DNA of 7,024 nt from an uncultured Eggerthella sp. (GCA_900551155.1 URVA01000072.1:1-7024), one strand, 5' to 3'. Counted from the first letter of the stretch, positions 1 to 5,596 are shown. The notes: generated by a model not told the origin, from the sequence alone. Numbers and translations are program-made.

Positions 1-42
1 AGGCAAATACTCAGAACCCGAATCGATCAAAATTCGAATCAT
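1..42 (-). CDS. DegV family protein, N-terminal fragment (runs off the window)
   Basis: The minus strand opens with ATG at 42-40 and stays open for 14 codons to the window edge, reading MIRILIDSGSEYLP. This fits the start of DegV-family fatty-acid-binding proteins, which begin with a short beta strand followed by a (T/D)DS-(G/S)-x-(D/E)-x-x-P loop. In that family the protein binds a fatty acid, and in Firmicutes it feeds host-derived fatty acids to the FakA kinase. A very good Shine-Dalgarno, AAGGGGGA (complement of 51-58), lies 8 nt before the ATG, so the start is well supported. It is divergent from the serine acetyltransferase gene. Only 14 residues are visible, so the family name is an inference; the existence of a gene start is firmer. 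Confidence 0.55.
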   Translation of the reverse strand, partial: MIRILIDSGSEYLP

Positions 43-50
43 GAAAACGA

Positions 51-58
51 TCCCCCTT
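51..58 (-). promoter_or_regulatory. Shine-Dalgarno of the DegV-like gene
   Basis: AAGGGGGA on the minus strand, 8 nt before the ATG at 42. It is the strongest purine-rich ribosome site in the window, and it decides that the short open frame 1-42 is a real gene start. Confidence 0.6.
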
Positions 59-72
59 CAATCACAGAAACA

Positions 73-102
73 TAGCTCCAATACCCCAAGTATTGAAAGC
101 TA
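73..102 (-). repeat. dyad in the DegV-like gene leader
   Basis: On the plus strand TAGCT, then CAATAC, a 5-nt loop CCCAA, then GTATTG and AGCTA. The 11 paired bases are interrupted only by one unpaired base on the left and two on the right. It lies 31-60 nt upstream of the minus-strand start codon, with no T-run after it on either strand, so an operator or leader-RNA hairpin is more likely than a terminator. Confidence 0.4.
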
Positions 103-153
103 CGCTACAGTAATCACTAGCAGCACAGCGCTTACCATACATCCCGTAGTTTT

Positions 154-178
154 TATCATTGCGAAATCTGCAATGATA
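154..178. repeat. 9-bp hairpin
   Basis: TATCATTGC (154-162) and GCAATGATA (170-178) are perfect inverted copies around a 7-nt loop, GAAATCT. There is no clear T-run on either side. A regulator-binding site upstream of the DegV-like gene is possible; no function is shown. Confidence 0.4.
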
Positions 179-423
179 TTTCTCGTAAGCTATCATCCAT
201 CTCAAACGGCACTACCCTTTGCTGCATTAAGGAACCTGCCGCTAAGTTTCAAATAGCAGTTTAATAAGTCTAGCCTTACCAAGATAAAAGTGCGCCTATA
301 AATTCGTATACGGACAGACGGTTTTTGTAGATAGATACAAAAGAATTGTATTAGGGCGGTAATCGTTGCAGGTTCTAGGAGCAAAGCCAGCTTCTAAACG
401 CTAAGATATAGAGGTCTATCAAA

Positions 424-453
424 TTGACTTGATGCGAGCCAGTTCAGTTTATC
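424..453 (+). promoter_or_regulatory. possible promoter of the serine acetyltransferase gene
   Basis: TTGACT (424-429, five of six matches to the -35 consensus), an 18-nt spacer and TTTATC (448-453, three of six to the -10). This would give a leader of roughly 110 nt. TATAAA and TATAGA inside the 535-564 repeat are alternative -10 boxes but have no good -35 partners. Weak call. Confidence 0.2.
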
Positions 454-534
454 TGTTCCGCCCTGCGATCGCGCCATTACAAACCACCTCGTAGTGCCAC
501 GTCGCAAAACGGCAACAAAACGAACTCGAACTGG

Positions 535-564
535 AATCGTATAAACCGAAATCGTATAGACCGA
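535..564 (+). repeat. 15-bp tandem duplication before the serine acetyltransferase RBS
   Basis: Two adjacent 15-nt units, AATCGTATAAACCGA (535-549) and AATCGTATAGACCGA (550-564), differ at one base. The second unit ends three bases before the ribosome site. It may be a regulator site or a simple slippage duplication. Confidence 0.65.
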
Positions 565-566
565 CC

Positions 567-573
567 GAAAGAG
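567..573 (+). promoter_or_regulatory. ribosome binding site that sets the cysE start
   Basis: GAAAGAG at 567-573 touches the ATG at 574 but sits 6 nt before the in-frame ATG at 580. A normal ribosome spacing therefore favours 580 as the start. Confidence 0.5.
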
Positions 574-579
574 ATGAAC

Positions 580-1512
580 ATGGAAAACCTTGACTCTATT
601 GTTGGTGCCATAGCTAAAAACTACAGCACTCCCGAAATATTCTTCACTGATCCCGATAAGCACTTTCCTAACAAAAAAGTAATCATCGGCATTATCAAAG
701 ACATTCGTCGTGTAATGTTCCCTCGTTATTTTGGCGATGAAACCCCTACGGGTACCAATCCTGAATACTTCATTGGCGAAACCCTTATTCGCATCGAAGA
801 TGCACTGCGCAAGCAGCTCTATGAAGCACTCGCTTTCCGTTGCGCACGCGATAACGAAGATCCTTCAAAATGCATGGCATGCGAAGAAGAAGTGGATGCG
901 CGCGTAGATGAAATCTGCAAAAACTTCTTTGACAAACTTCCTGAAATTCAGCGCATTCTTCTTACTGACGTACAGGCAGCATTCGATGGCGACCCTGCAG
1001 CGCAAAGCAAAGAAGAAATTATCTTCTCTTACCCAGGATTCTTCGCCATTTTTGTTTACCGCATTGCCCATGAGCTGTACTTGCAGCAGGTGCCTTTGAT
1101 CCCTCGCATCATGACTGAATATGCTCACAGCGGCACTGGCGTTGATATCAATGCAGGCGCAACTATTGGTGAATACTTCTTCATCGACCACGCAACAGGC
1201 GTTGTAATTGGCGAAACCACCACCATCGGAAACCACGTAAAAATCTATCAGGGCGTAACGCTTGGTGCACTTTCCACCCGTGCAGGCCAGAAGCTTGCAG
1301 GCGTAAAGCGTCATCCTACTATCGAAGACAACGTAACGATCTATTCCAACGCAAGTGTTTTGGGCGGCGAAACGGTTGTTGGCGAAGGTACGGTAATTGC
1401 TGGTAGTGCCTTTGTTACCGAATCTGTTCCTCCAAATTCTCGCGTAACTTTAGAAGGCCAGCGCATTAACGTCCGCCAGCCAAAGCCCAAGAACGGTCCA
1501 AGCTGGGAATAA
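580..1512 (+). CDS. cysE: serine O-acetyltransferase, EpsC/SatA type with long N-terminal domain
   Basis: Transfers acetyl from acetyl-CoA to L-serine to give O-acetylserine, which CysK-type sulfhydrylases turn into cysteine in the cytosol. The protein has 310 residues from ATG 580 (312 from ATG 574). A helical N-terminal part (about 1-175) includes GDPA with D138, matching the serine-binding Asp of E. coli CysE, then YPGFFAIFVYRIAHEL. The C-terminal left-handed beta-helix (about 180-290) has hexapeptide repeats, VDINAGA (D189), the active-site DHATGVVIGET (D203, H204) and KRHPTI (R244, H245), so the catalytic set is complete. It is about 40 residues longer than E. coli CysE, mostly at the N-terminus, where C88, C98, C101 and C113 cluster. 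It ends in PSWE and lacks the C-terminal Ile that lets CysE dock into CysK. The gene stands alone, transcribed away from the DegV-like gene and towards the DUF5662 gene. It is sometimes named epsC. Confidence 0.93.
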   Translation: MENLDSIVGAIAKNYSTPEIFFTDPDKHFPNKKVIIGIIKDIRRVMFPRYFGDETPTGTNPEYFIGETLIRIEDALRKQLYEALAFRCARDNEDPSKCMACEEEVDARVDEICKNFFDKLPEIQRILLTDVQAAFDGDPAAQSKEEIIFSYPGFFAIFVYRIAHELYLQQVPLIPRIMTEYAHSGTGVDINAGATIGEYFFIDHATGVVIGETTTIGNHVKIYQGVTLGALSTRAGQKLAGVKRHPTIEDNVTIYSNASVLGGETVVGEGTVIAGSAFVTESVPPNSRVTLEGQRINVRQPKPKNGPSWE

Positions 1513-1848
1513 TACTCTGCGTAAACTTCTGCACGTATCGTTTTGCGCTTCTGAATAAATGATATCTTTAGGAGCAAGTTTAAGTATTCAGCACAGCATT
1601 TACGTTTGCTGAGTAAACGTTCTGAAGCGCCGTTTTGGAAGAACACCTATAAAGCGAAGCCTCTGATTAGCCAGCAAATATTCTGAGATAGACAGGAAAT
1701 GCGGGCGTTATTACCGCTTCGCTCTTAGTGTTCTTTCAAAACGATAAAGCGCGAAAGCGTTTGCGAAGAAACGTAAATGCTGTAGCAATACAAAGAACTT
1801 ATAGGCGTATTACGTTAGTAGCGTACGGCAAATTAAAGATAGTGAAAA
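1513..1848. other. convergent intergenic region with palindromic structure
   Basis: These 336 bases lie between the converging ends of cysE and the DUF5662 gene. No open frame here is convincing. Two frames starting GTG at 1646 (-) and 1728 (+) both read (M)FFQN only because they sit in the two arms of the inverted repeat at 1576-1800. Outside that repeat, TATCGTTTT (1536-1544) is the inverse of AAAACGATA (1738-1746), so related fragments extend further towards cysE. Confidence 0.6.
1576..1800. repeat. long imperfect inverted repeat (~225 bp)
   Basis: Left and right halves are inverted copies broken by small gaps. A 15-nt perfect match pairs ACAGCATTTACGTTT (1593-1607) with 1769-1783. A 16-nt match with one G:T pairs 1631-1646 with 1728-1743. 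An 8-nt perfect match pairs AGCGAAGC (1653-1660) with GCTTCGCT (1716-1723). A looser outer match pairs 1576-1588 with 1787-1800. The dyad centre is near 1688. Inside the right arm, AAGCGC-GAAA-GCGTTT (1747-1762) is a small GNRA-loop hairpin. It could be a two-way terminator for the converging genes, or a worn miniature inverted-repeat element; no transposase or clear target duplication is seen. Confidence 0.6.
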
Positions 1849-2430
1849 CTAAAATTTCTTTGTTGAAGGCGTGGTATACCGCGCCTTTACTATTTCGGTA
1901 CGAATGCGCTTAAAGGCTGCCTTTTCGCCCTCTTCTGCAAGCCAGGTAAGCATAGTTTCAAGAAGCTGCTGCGATTCAGGATGAAACATCAATTCGCCCT
2001 GAGCACTTTGTTCTAACTTGAAATAATTGAGTGCGCTATCGTCTTGGTAGGCACTCCCCTGGTACACCTTGCTCGCCGCAACGCGATCGCACAGCATCTC
2101 TACCACATAGCGCGTAGGAATAGGCTTCCCTTCAAACGTTGCATCACGATTAGCTCTCATGTCAGTCCAGTATTCATAGTGATGCTTGTTGCGTCCCTTA
2201 TGGTGCATCCAAGCCGTAGAATACCCAATGTCAGCACGTTCTGCGGTGTTAGGGCTTCTGTCGCCCTGATAGTAGTGAACACCAACGCGAAATTCGGTCA
2301 AAGAATACTTCGATAGGTCATGCACGACACCCTGCCAGTAAAGTCCCACACGAAAGCAATTACGAAGCACCAAACCCTTATGGTGAGTAATAGTGCAAAA
2401 GTGATGCCATCCTCTAGATACTGAACCCAT
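1849..2430 (-). CDS. DUF5662 family protein, function unknown
   Basis: A 193-residue protein matching what I recall of the DUF5662 family. No biochemical role is known to me. Visible conserved blocks are THHKGLVLRNCFRVGLYWQG (15-34), VHDLSKYS (H37, D38, K41), YYQGDRSPNTAER (53-65), the His-rich MHHKGRNKHHYEYW (H76, H77, H83, H84), RYVVEMLCDRVAASKVYQG (107-125), and an acidic helical tail. The early HH, the HD pair and the later His pairs resemble a metal-binding hydrolase site, loosely like HD-domain enzymes; that is inference. There is no signal peptide or membrane segment, so it is probably cytosolic. The start follows AGGG with a 5-nt spacer. It lies 75 nt downstream of the HAD phosphatase gene on the same strand and may be co-transcribed. 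Its last codons overlap a hairpin at 1866-1887. Confidence 0.85.
   Translation of the reverse strand: MGSVSRGWHHFCTITHHKGLVLRNCFRVGLYWQGVVHDLSKYSLTEFRVGVHYYQGDRSPNTAERADIGYSTAWMHHKGRNKHHYEYWTDMRANRDATFEGKPIPTRYVVEMLCDRVAASKVYQGSAYQDDSALNYFKLEQSAQGELMFHPESQQLLETMLTWLAEEGEKAAFKRIRTEIVKARYTTPSTKKF
1866..1887 (+). terminator. possible terminator for the plus-strand cysE transcript, inside the DUF5662 3' end
   Basis: AAGGCGTGG, loop TATA, CCGCGCCTT: a 9-bp stem with one G:T pair, followed on the plus strand by TACTATTT, only a broken T-tract. On the minus strand the stem is followed by CAACAAAG, so it would not stop the DUF5662 transcript. It falls within that gene's last coding codons (stop at 1851-1849). 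Confidence 0.3.
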
Positions 2431-2474
2431 CGTTACCCTAACCTACACTGCCGTCTTTTCGCGTTCTTACTTGC

Positions 2475-2498
2475 AATTTGCTCGCGATCACGCAAATT
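2475..2498. repeat. 7-bp inverted repeat between the HAD and DUF5662 genes
   Basis: AATTTGC (2475-2481) and GCAAATT (2492-2498) flank a 10-nt loop in the 75-nt gap between the two minus-strand genes. There is no T-run after it on the minus strand, so it is at best a weak attenuator or mRNA-processing hairpin. Confidence 0.3.
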
Positions 2499-2505
2499 CT
2501 TGTGC

Positions 2506-3282
2506 CTAAATCCAACCAAAATGCTTGCAGGCATTCATAATGCCACCAGCATCACAGTCGGTCGTAATGTAATCTGCCCGCTCTTTAAGAACCTCGCGTG
2601 CGTTTCCCATGGCAATTGAGGTCCATTCAGGAAGAAACATAGACACATCATTAAAACCATCGCCAAACACTACTACATCTTCAATAGGAGCATCAAGCAG
2701 ATTCATGAGGTATTTAATGCCACGTTGTTTATCCATTGGCTCAATGAAAATAGTATCGGAATTATAACGAACGTGCGGTACCCCATCTAGCGCGCCCGTT
2801 TCAAGCACCTTATGCTCATCTTCGGCCTTACAAGGAATATAGGCTTTATATACCGTCTGAAGACTTTCAATTGTAAGGTTTGGATCGTAGTGCGTTGGAA
2901 CATAATAGTCGCCCGCAATTTCTGCAAAATCTTCGCGTGGCGAATAACGTACTAATTCATTAGCAGTTGTTACTGCCCAAGGAATGCGGTAATCGTCAAG
3001 AATATGCAAACACTGCTTTACAGGCTCAAGCGGCAGCGGATCCATCCACTTCAAATCTCCCGCCAGAGTAACCGAATACCCGCCATCGGCAACCAAATTA
3101 TCTATGCCAATAGACGAGATAAAATCTACCGCATTTATCTGAAGTCTGCCCGTTGCAAGCGCAATGAAGTGACCGTTTTCTCGCAGACGTTTGATTGTTT
3201 CTTGCGTAGAAGAGGGAATCTCGCGTGTACGCGGAACCGCCAAAGTACCGTCGTAGTCGAAAAAGAAATATTTTCGTTGCAC
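2506..3282 (-). CDS. Cof-type HAD-superfamily hydrolase (phosphatase)
   Basis: A 258-residue cytosolic phosphatase of the HAD superfamily, subfamily IIB (Cof/YidA-like), whose members remove phosphate from small molecules such as sugar phosphates or cofactors; the substrate cannot be told. All four motifs are present: DYDGT (nucleophile D9, acid/base D11), ATGR (T44), K185 in DKQRGIKY, and GDGFND (D208, D212) for Mg2+. The cap domain lies between motifs II and III, about 80-180, as expected for type IIB. ADYITTDCDAGGI near the C-terminus is the usual Cof tail. The start is GTG at 3282, preceded by GGAAGGACGGG with its last G 6 nt away; this fits the usual N-terminus with the DxD strand at residues 5-11. 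The gene begins 204 nt after aspS, beyond a terminator, so it probably has its own promoter, which I cannot place. Confidence 0.9.
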   Translation of the reverse strand: MQRKYFFFDYDGTLAVPRTREIPSSTQETIKRLRENGHFIALATGRLQINAVDFISSIGIDNLVADGGYSVTLAGDLKWMDPLPLEPVKQCLHILDDYRIPWAVTTANELVRYSPREDFAEIAGDYYVPTHYDPNLTIESLQTVYKAYIPCKAEDEHKVLETGALDGVPHVRYNSDTIFIEPMDKQRGIKYLMNLLDAPIEDVVVFGDGFNDVSMFLPEWTSIAMGNAREVLKERADYITTDCDAGGIMNACKHFGWI

Positions 3283-3336
3283 GAATATCCCGTCCTTCCC
3301 AAGAAACCTGATAAAAGCAAAACATCTAGCGAAACC

Positions 3337-3360
3337 AGAAGTAACACTAGAAGCAATACC
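3337..3360. repeat. 12-bp imperfect tandem repeat upstream of the HAD gene
   Basis: AGAAGTAACACT (3337-3348) and AGAAGCAATACC (3349-3360) match at 9 of 12 positions, with a weaker third unit after them. It lies 55-78 nt upstream of the HAD GTG. It makes spurious low-complexity peptides (Ser/Asn/Arg-rich on plus, Leu/Val-rich on minus), which I do not call as genes. Confidence 0.4.
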
Positions 3361-3398
3361 AGCAACAATGCTAAAACGGCTAGAGCAAACTAAAAGTA

Positions 3399-3472
3399 AA
3401 GCCCACGCTCTGCCCTACCTTAGCGCTACTTACCTTAGCGCTCTTTGATGGTTTTAAGCAAAGCGTGGGCTT
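3399..3472 (-). terminator. aspS transcription terminator, long-loop hairpin
   Basis: Read on the minus strand: AAGCCCACGCT (3472-3462), a 52-nt loop, AGCGTGGGCTT (3409-3399), then TACTTTTAGTTT. The 11-bp GC-rich stem is perfect and lies 14 nt past the aspS stop. The loop carries two exact direct copies of TACCTTAGCGCT (plus strand 3416-3427 and 3431-3442). Their AGCGCT parts can pair with each other, giving an inner hairpin. A rho-independent terminator is likely, though a 52-nt loop is unusual. Confidence 0.6.
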
Positions 3473-3486
3473 AATGTTTAAAAAGT

Positions 3487-5265
3487 TTACAGAATGCGCA
3501 GAGCAACTTCTTTAAGCTGACGCGTTGTTACCTGGCTAGGAGCACCTGTCATAGGATCAGATGCGCTTGAAGTCTTCGGGAACGCAATAACGTCACGAAT
3601 AGACTGCTTGCCTGCAAGCAGCATAACCAAGCGGTCCAAGCCCAAAGCAATACCACCATGAGGAGGAGCACCCAGCTCAAGTGCGTGAATAAGGTGACCG
3701 AACTTCTCTTCGATCTCTTCATCAGTTAAACCGCAAACGCGCAAGATGCGCTTCTGTTCTTCAGCGTTATGGATACGGATGGTGCCGCCACCAACTTCAA
3801 AGCCGTCCATAACCAAGTCGTATGAATAGCTACCGCATTCAAGAGGAGCAGATTCGATCTTATCCAAGTCCTCTTCCAGAACATGCGTGAAAGGATGATG
3901 TTCTGCAGCATACTTCTTTTCGTCTTCGTCATAACGGAACATTGGGAAGTTAACAACCCAAAGCAAAGCATGACCTTTGCGCTCAATACCAAGAGCGTCA
4001 GCCATGTGCAAACGAAGTGCTGCCAAAACAGCGTTAGCTACCTCATAGGTATCAGCAGCAAACAAGAGCAAGTCGCCTGGCTGAACATCGGCAGCTTCCT
4101 TGATTTTTGCGTAGGTTTCATCATCGAAGAACTTGATGATTGGGCTCTTTTCCTTGCCATCAGTAGTAAAGGCAATCCAAGCCATACCCTTAGCGCCATT
4201 AGCAGCAGCCACATCGGCGAGCTTTTCAATTTCGCCACGGCTCCAGTCGCCTGCACCACGAGCATTAATGCACTTTACGATGCCGCCAGACTGAACAGCA
4301 CCAGAGAATACCTTAAAGCCACAATCCTTAACAATGTCGGTAAGATCTACCAGTTCCATACCGAAGCGAATATCAGGACGGTCGCAACCAAAACGATCCA
4401 TTGCTTCGGAGTACTGCATACGCTGCAGAGGGAACTGATGCTCAACGCCAACAGCCTTCAGGGTTTCAGCCATAACGTCTTCCATCATGACCATAACATC
4501 TTCGCCCTTTACAAAGCTCATTTCGATATCAACCTGAGTGAATTCAGGCTGACGGTCAGCGCGAAGGTCTTCGTCACGGAAGCAGCGTGCAATCTGGTAG
4601 TAGCGCTCAATGCCGCCAACCATAAGCATCTGCTTAAACTGCTGAGGGCTCTGAGGCAATGCATAGAACTTACCAGGATTTGGACGAGAAGGAACGATAT
4701 AGTCGCGAGCACCTTCAGGAGTTGAGTTTGCCAAAATTGGAGTTTCAACTTCCAAGAAGCCGCGTTCGTTCAAAGCGCCACGCATTGCTTGAGCAACCTG
4801 ATGACGCAACTTAAGATTTGCATACATTTCTGGACGACGAAGGTCAAGGTAGCGCCACTTCATACGAGTGGTTTCGTCGGTTTCAATACCATCTTCAATA
4901 GAGAACGGAGGAGTTACCGAAGAATTCAAAACCTTTACCGAGTTTGCAAGAACTTCGATTTCGCCCGTAGCCATATTGGGGTTCACTGCTTCGTCCATAC
5001 GAGCGCGAACCTTGCCCGCTACTTCGATTACATATTCGCGTCCGAGATGCTCAGCAACAGAAAATTCTTCAGCGCTTACACAATCAGGGTCTACTACGCA
5101 CTGAGTGTAGCCATCGCGGTCACGAAGGTCGATAAAGATAAGGCCACCATGGTCACGGTTGTGCCATACCCAACCCGTCAAGGTTACTTCAGTGTCCACG
5201 TCTTCGCGACGCAACTGACCACATGTATGAGAATGCATGCAGTACTCGTTAAGGAAATCTGTCAT
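3487..5265 (-). CDS. aspS: aspartyl-tRNA synthetase (class II)
   Basis: Charges tRNA-Asp with aspartate using ATP, in the cytosol. The 592-residue length is standard for the bacterial type. Order: N-terminal OB-fold anticodon domain (about 10-115), hinge, class II core with motif 1 region RGFLEVETPILANSTPEGARDY (168-189), motif 2 FRDEDLRADRQPEF (229-242; R230 binds ATP), the bacterial GAD insertion (about 300-420), then GGGTIRIH (492-499) and motif 3 GIALGLDRLVML (R545). No catalytic residue is missing. In the anticodon domain, H39 (NRDHGG) matches the His found in non-discriminating AspRS that also charge tRNA-Asn, but the second marker position is E92, neither the Gly nor the Lys of the two textbook classes. 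The start follows GAGGAG with an 11-nt spacer; the family often starts near M10, so a later start is possible. It lies 331 bp downstream of hisS and is followed by a terminator. Confidence 0.97.
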   Translation of the reverse strand: MTDFLNEYCMHSHTCGQLRREDVDTEVTLTGWVWHNRDHGGLIFIDLRDRDGYTQCVVDPDCVSAEEFSVAEHLGREYVIEVAGKVRARMDEAVNPNMATGEIEVLANSVKVLNSSVTPPFSIEDGIETDETTRMKWRYLDLRRPEMYANLKLRHQVAQAMRGALNERGFLEVETPILANSTPEGARDYIVPSRPNPGKFYALPQSPQQFKQMLMVGGIERYYQIARCFRDEDLRADRQPEFTQVDIEMSFVKGEDVMVMMEDVMAETLKAVGVEHQFPLQRMQYSEAMDRFGCDRPDIRFGMELVDLTDIVKDCGFKVFSGAVQSGGIVKCINARGAGDWSRGEIEKLADVAAANGAKGMAWIAFTTDGKEKSPIIKFFDDETYAKIKEAADVQPGDLLLFAADTYEVANAVLAALRLHMADALGIERKGHALLWVVNFPMFRYDEDEKKYAAEHHPFTHVLEEDLDKIESAPLECGSYSYDLVMDGFEVGGGTIRIHNAEEQKRILRVCGLTDEEIEEKFGHLIHALELGAPPHGGIALGLDRLVMLLAGKQSIRDVIAFPKTSSASDPMTGAPSQVTTRQLKEVALRIL

Positions 5266-5378
5266 GATTTCACTTTCTCCTCGTCCAACTTATGATTCTT
5301 CCCAGTAAAAGCACTCATAACACCAGCAATGGCATTTTGTTTAGGAATTAATCATCCCTTTTTAAAAATATCGCCGTT

Positions 5379-5407
5379 GCTACAAGTTCTTCTACACTTT
5401 TTATCAA
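5379..5407 (-). promoter_or_regulatory. possible aspS promoter
   Basis: On the minus strand TTGATA (5407-5402; five of six matches to the -35 consensus), a 17-nt spacer, and TGTAGC (5384-5379; three of six to the -10). It sits between the hisS terminator hairpins and aspS and would give a leader of about 100 nt. Weak call based on position and the -35 box. Confidence 0.25.
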
Positions 5408-5423
5408 CCGTAATACTATAGCG

Positions 5424-5461
5424 AAAACCGCTTGCATCAGGAATAACTAACAAGCGGTTTT
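5424..5461 (-). terminator. hairpin terminator between hisS and aspS, possibly bidirectional
   Basis: AAAACCGCTTG (5424-5434) and CAAGCGGTTTT (5451-5461) form a perfect 11-bp stem with a 16-nt loop. The A-run before and T-run after the stem give a terminator shape on both strands: minus ends GGTTTTCGC, plus ends GGTTTTTAT. Only a minus-strand gene (hisS) feeds it, so the minus role is the relevant one. Confidence 0.55.
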
Positions 5462-5463
5462 TA

Positions 5464-5489
5464 TAAAAAAGAACAGTTTTATCACTGTT
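5464..5489 (-). terminator. weak hisS terminator, first of a tandem pair
   Basis: On the minus strand AACAGT (5489-5484), loop GATAAA, ACTGTT (5477-5472), then C and six Ts (5470-5465). The stem has only 6 bp and is AT-rich, but the T-tract is the best in the window. The 11-bp hairpin at 5424-5461 follows directly, so the two probably act together about 108 nt past the hisS stop. Confidence 0.4.
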
Positions 5490-5596
5490 TGAAGGCAGGC
5501 TACTGCTCTGTCTATATTTACAAACGCAACCTGCTGCTTGTTCATAACTCTTCAAGAGCAACTACGCGCTTAATCGTTTTTCAAGAAGGCTTTACG

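Larger units (their letters stand above)
43..573. other. divergent intergenic control region
   Basis: These 531 bases separate the two divergent genes. Open frames here have no ribosome site, resemble nothing I know and have skewed composition, so I see no gene. The stretch holds a dyad at 73-102, a hairpin at 154-178, overlapping TTGTA/TACAA repeats at 322-350, a weak promoter-like pair at 424-453 and a tandem repeat at 535-564. It must contain promoters for both flanking genes. Confidence 0.6.
5266..5596 (-). other. hisS-aspS intergenic region / aspS leader
   Basis: These 331 bases lie between the hisS stop and the aspS start. They hold two hairpins (5472-5489 and 5424-5461) and a weak promoter-like pair (5379-5407). 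No T-box antiterminator motif (TGGNACCGCG type) is seen. A 69-codon TTG-start frame here has no ribosome site or recognisable family, so I call no gene. Confidence 0.6.

Noticed and set aside
41..256. 71-codon plus-strand frame
   Set aside because: No ribosome site, no family resemblance, and its start overlaps the better-supported minus-strand DegV-like start.
1728..1913. 61-codon GTG frame (+) and its partner starting at 1646 (-), both beginning (M)FFQN
   Set aside because: The shared start comes from the inverted-repeat arms; the sequences diverge at once, have no ribosome site, and run into cysE or the DUF5662 gene on the opposite strand.
3135..3368. TTG-start minus-strand frame with a Leu/Val-rich N-terminus resembling a membrane leader peptide
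   Set aside because: No Shine-Dalgarno; the hydrophobic run is the product of a 12-bp tandem repeat, and the frame overlaps the HAD gene out of frame.
3883..4725. 280-codon open frame on the plus strand, antisense to aspS
   Set aside because: It lies wholly inside aspS, which has every conserved AspRS motif; the antisense peptide has no recognisable domain and is explained by aspS codon use.
4789..5295. 168-codon plus-strand frame antisense to the aspS 5' end
   Set aside because: Same reason: a shadow of a firmly identified gene.
5352..5561. 69-codon TTG-start minus-strand frame between hisS and aspS
   Set aside because: It runs through two terminator-like hairpins, lacks a ribosome site and resembles no family.
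5567..5591. Resemblance of GCGCTTAATCGTTTTTCAAGAA to part of the 1576-1800 repeat
   Set aside because: Similarity covers only about 22 nt with three mismatches and no flanking match, so chance is likely.
5266..5596. T-box riboswitch upstream of aspS
   Set aside because: Looked for the TGGNACCGCG-type antiterminator motif and specifier-loop layout on the minus strand; not found.
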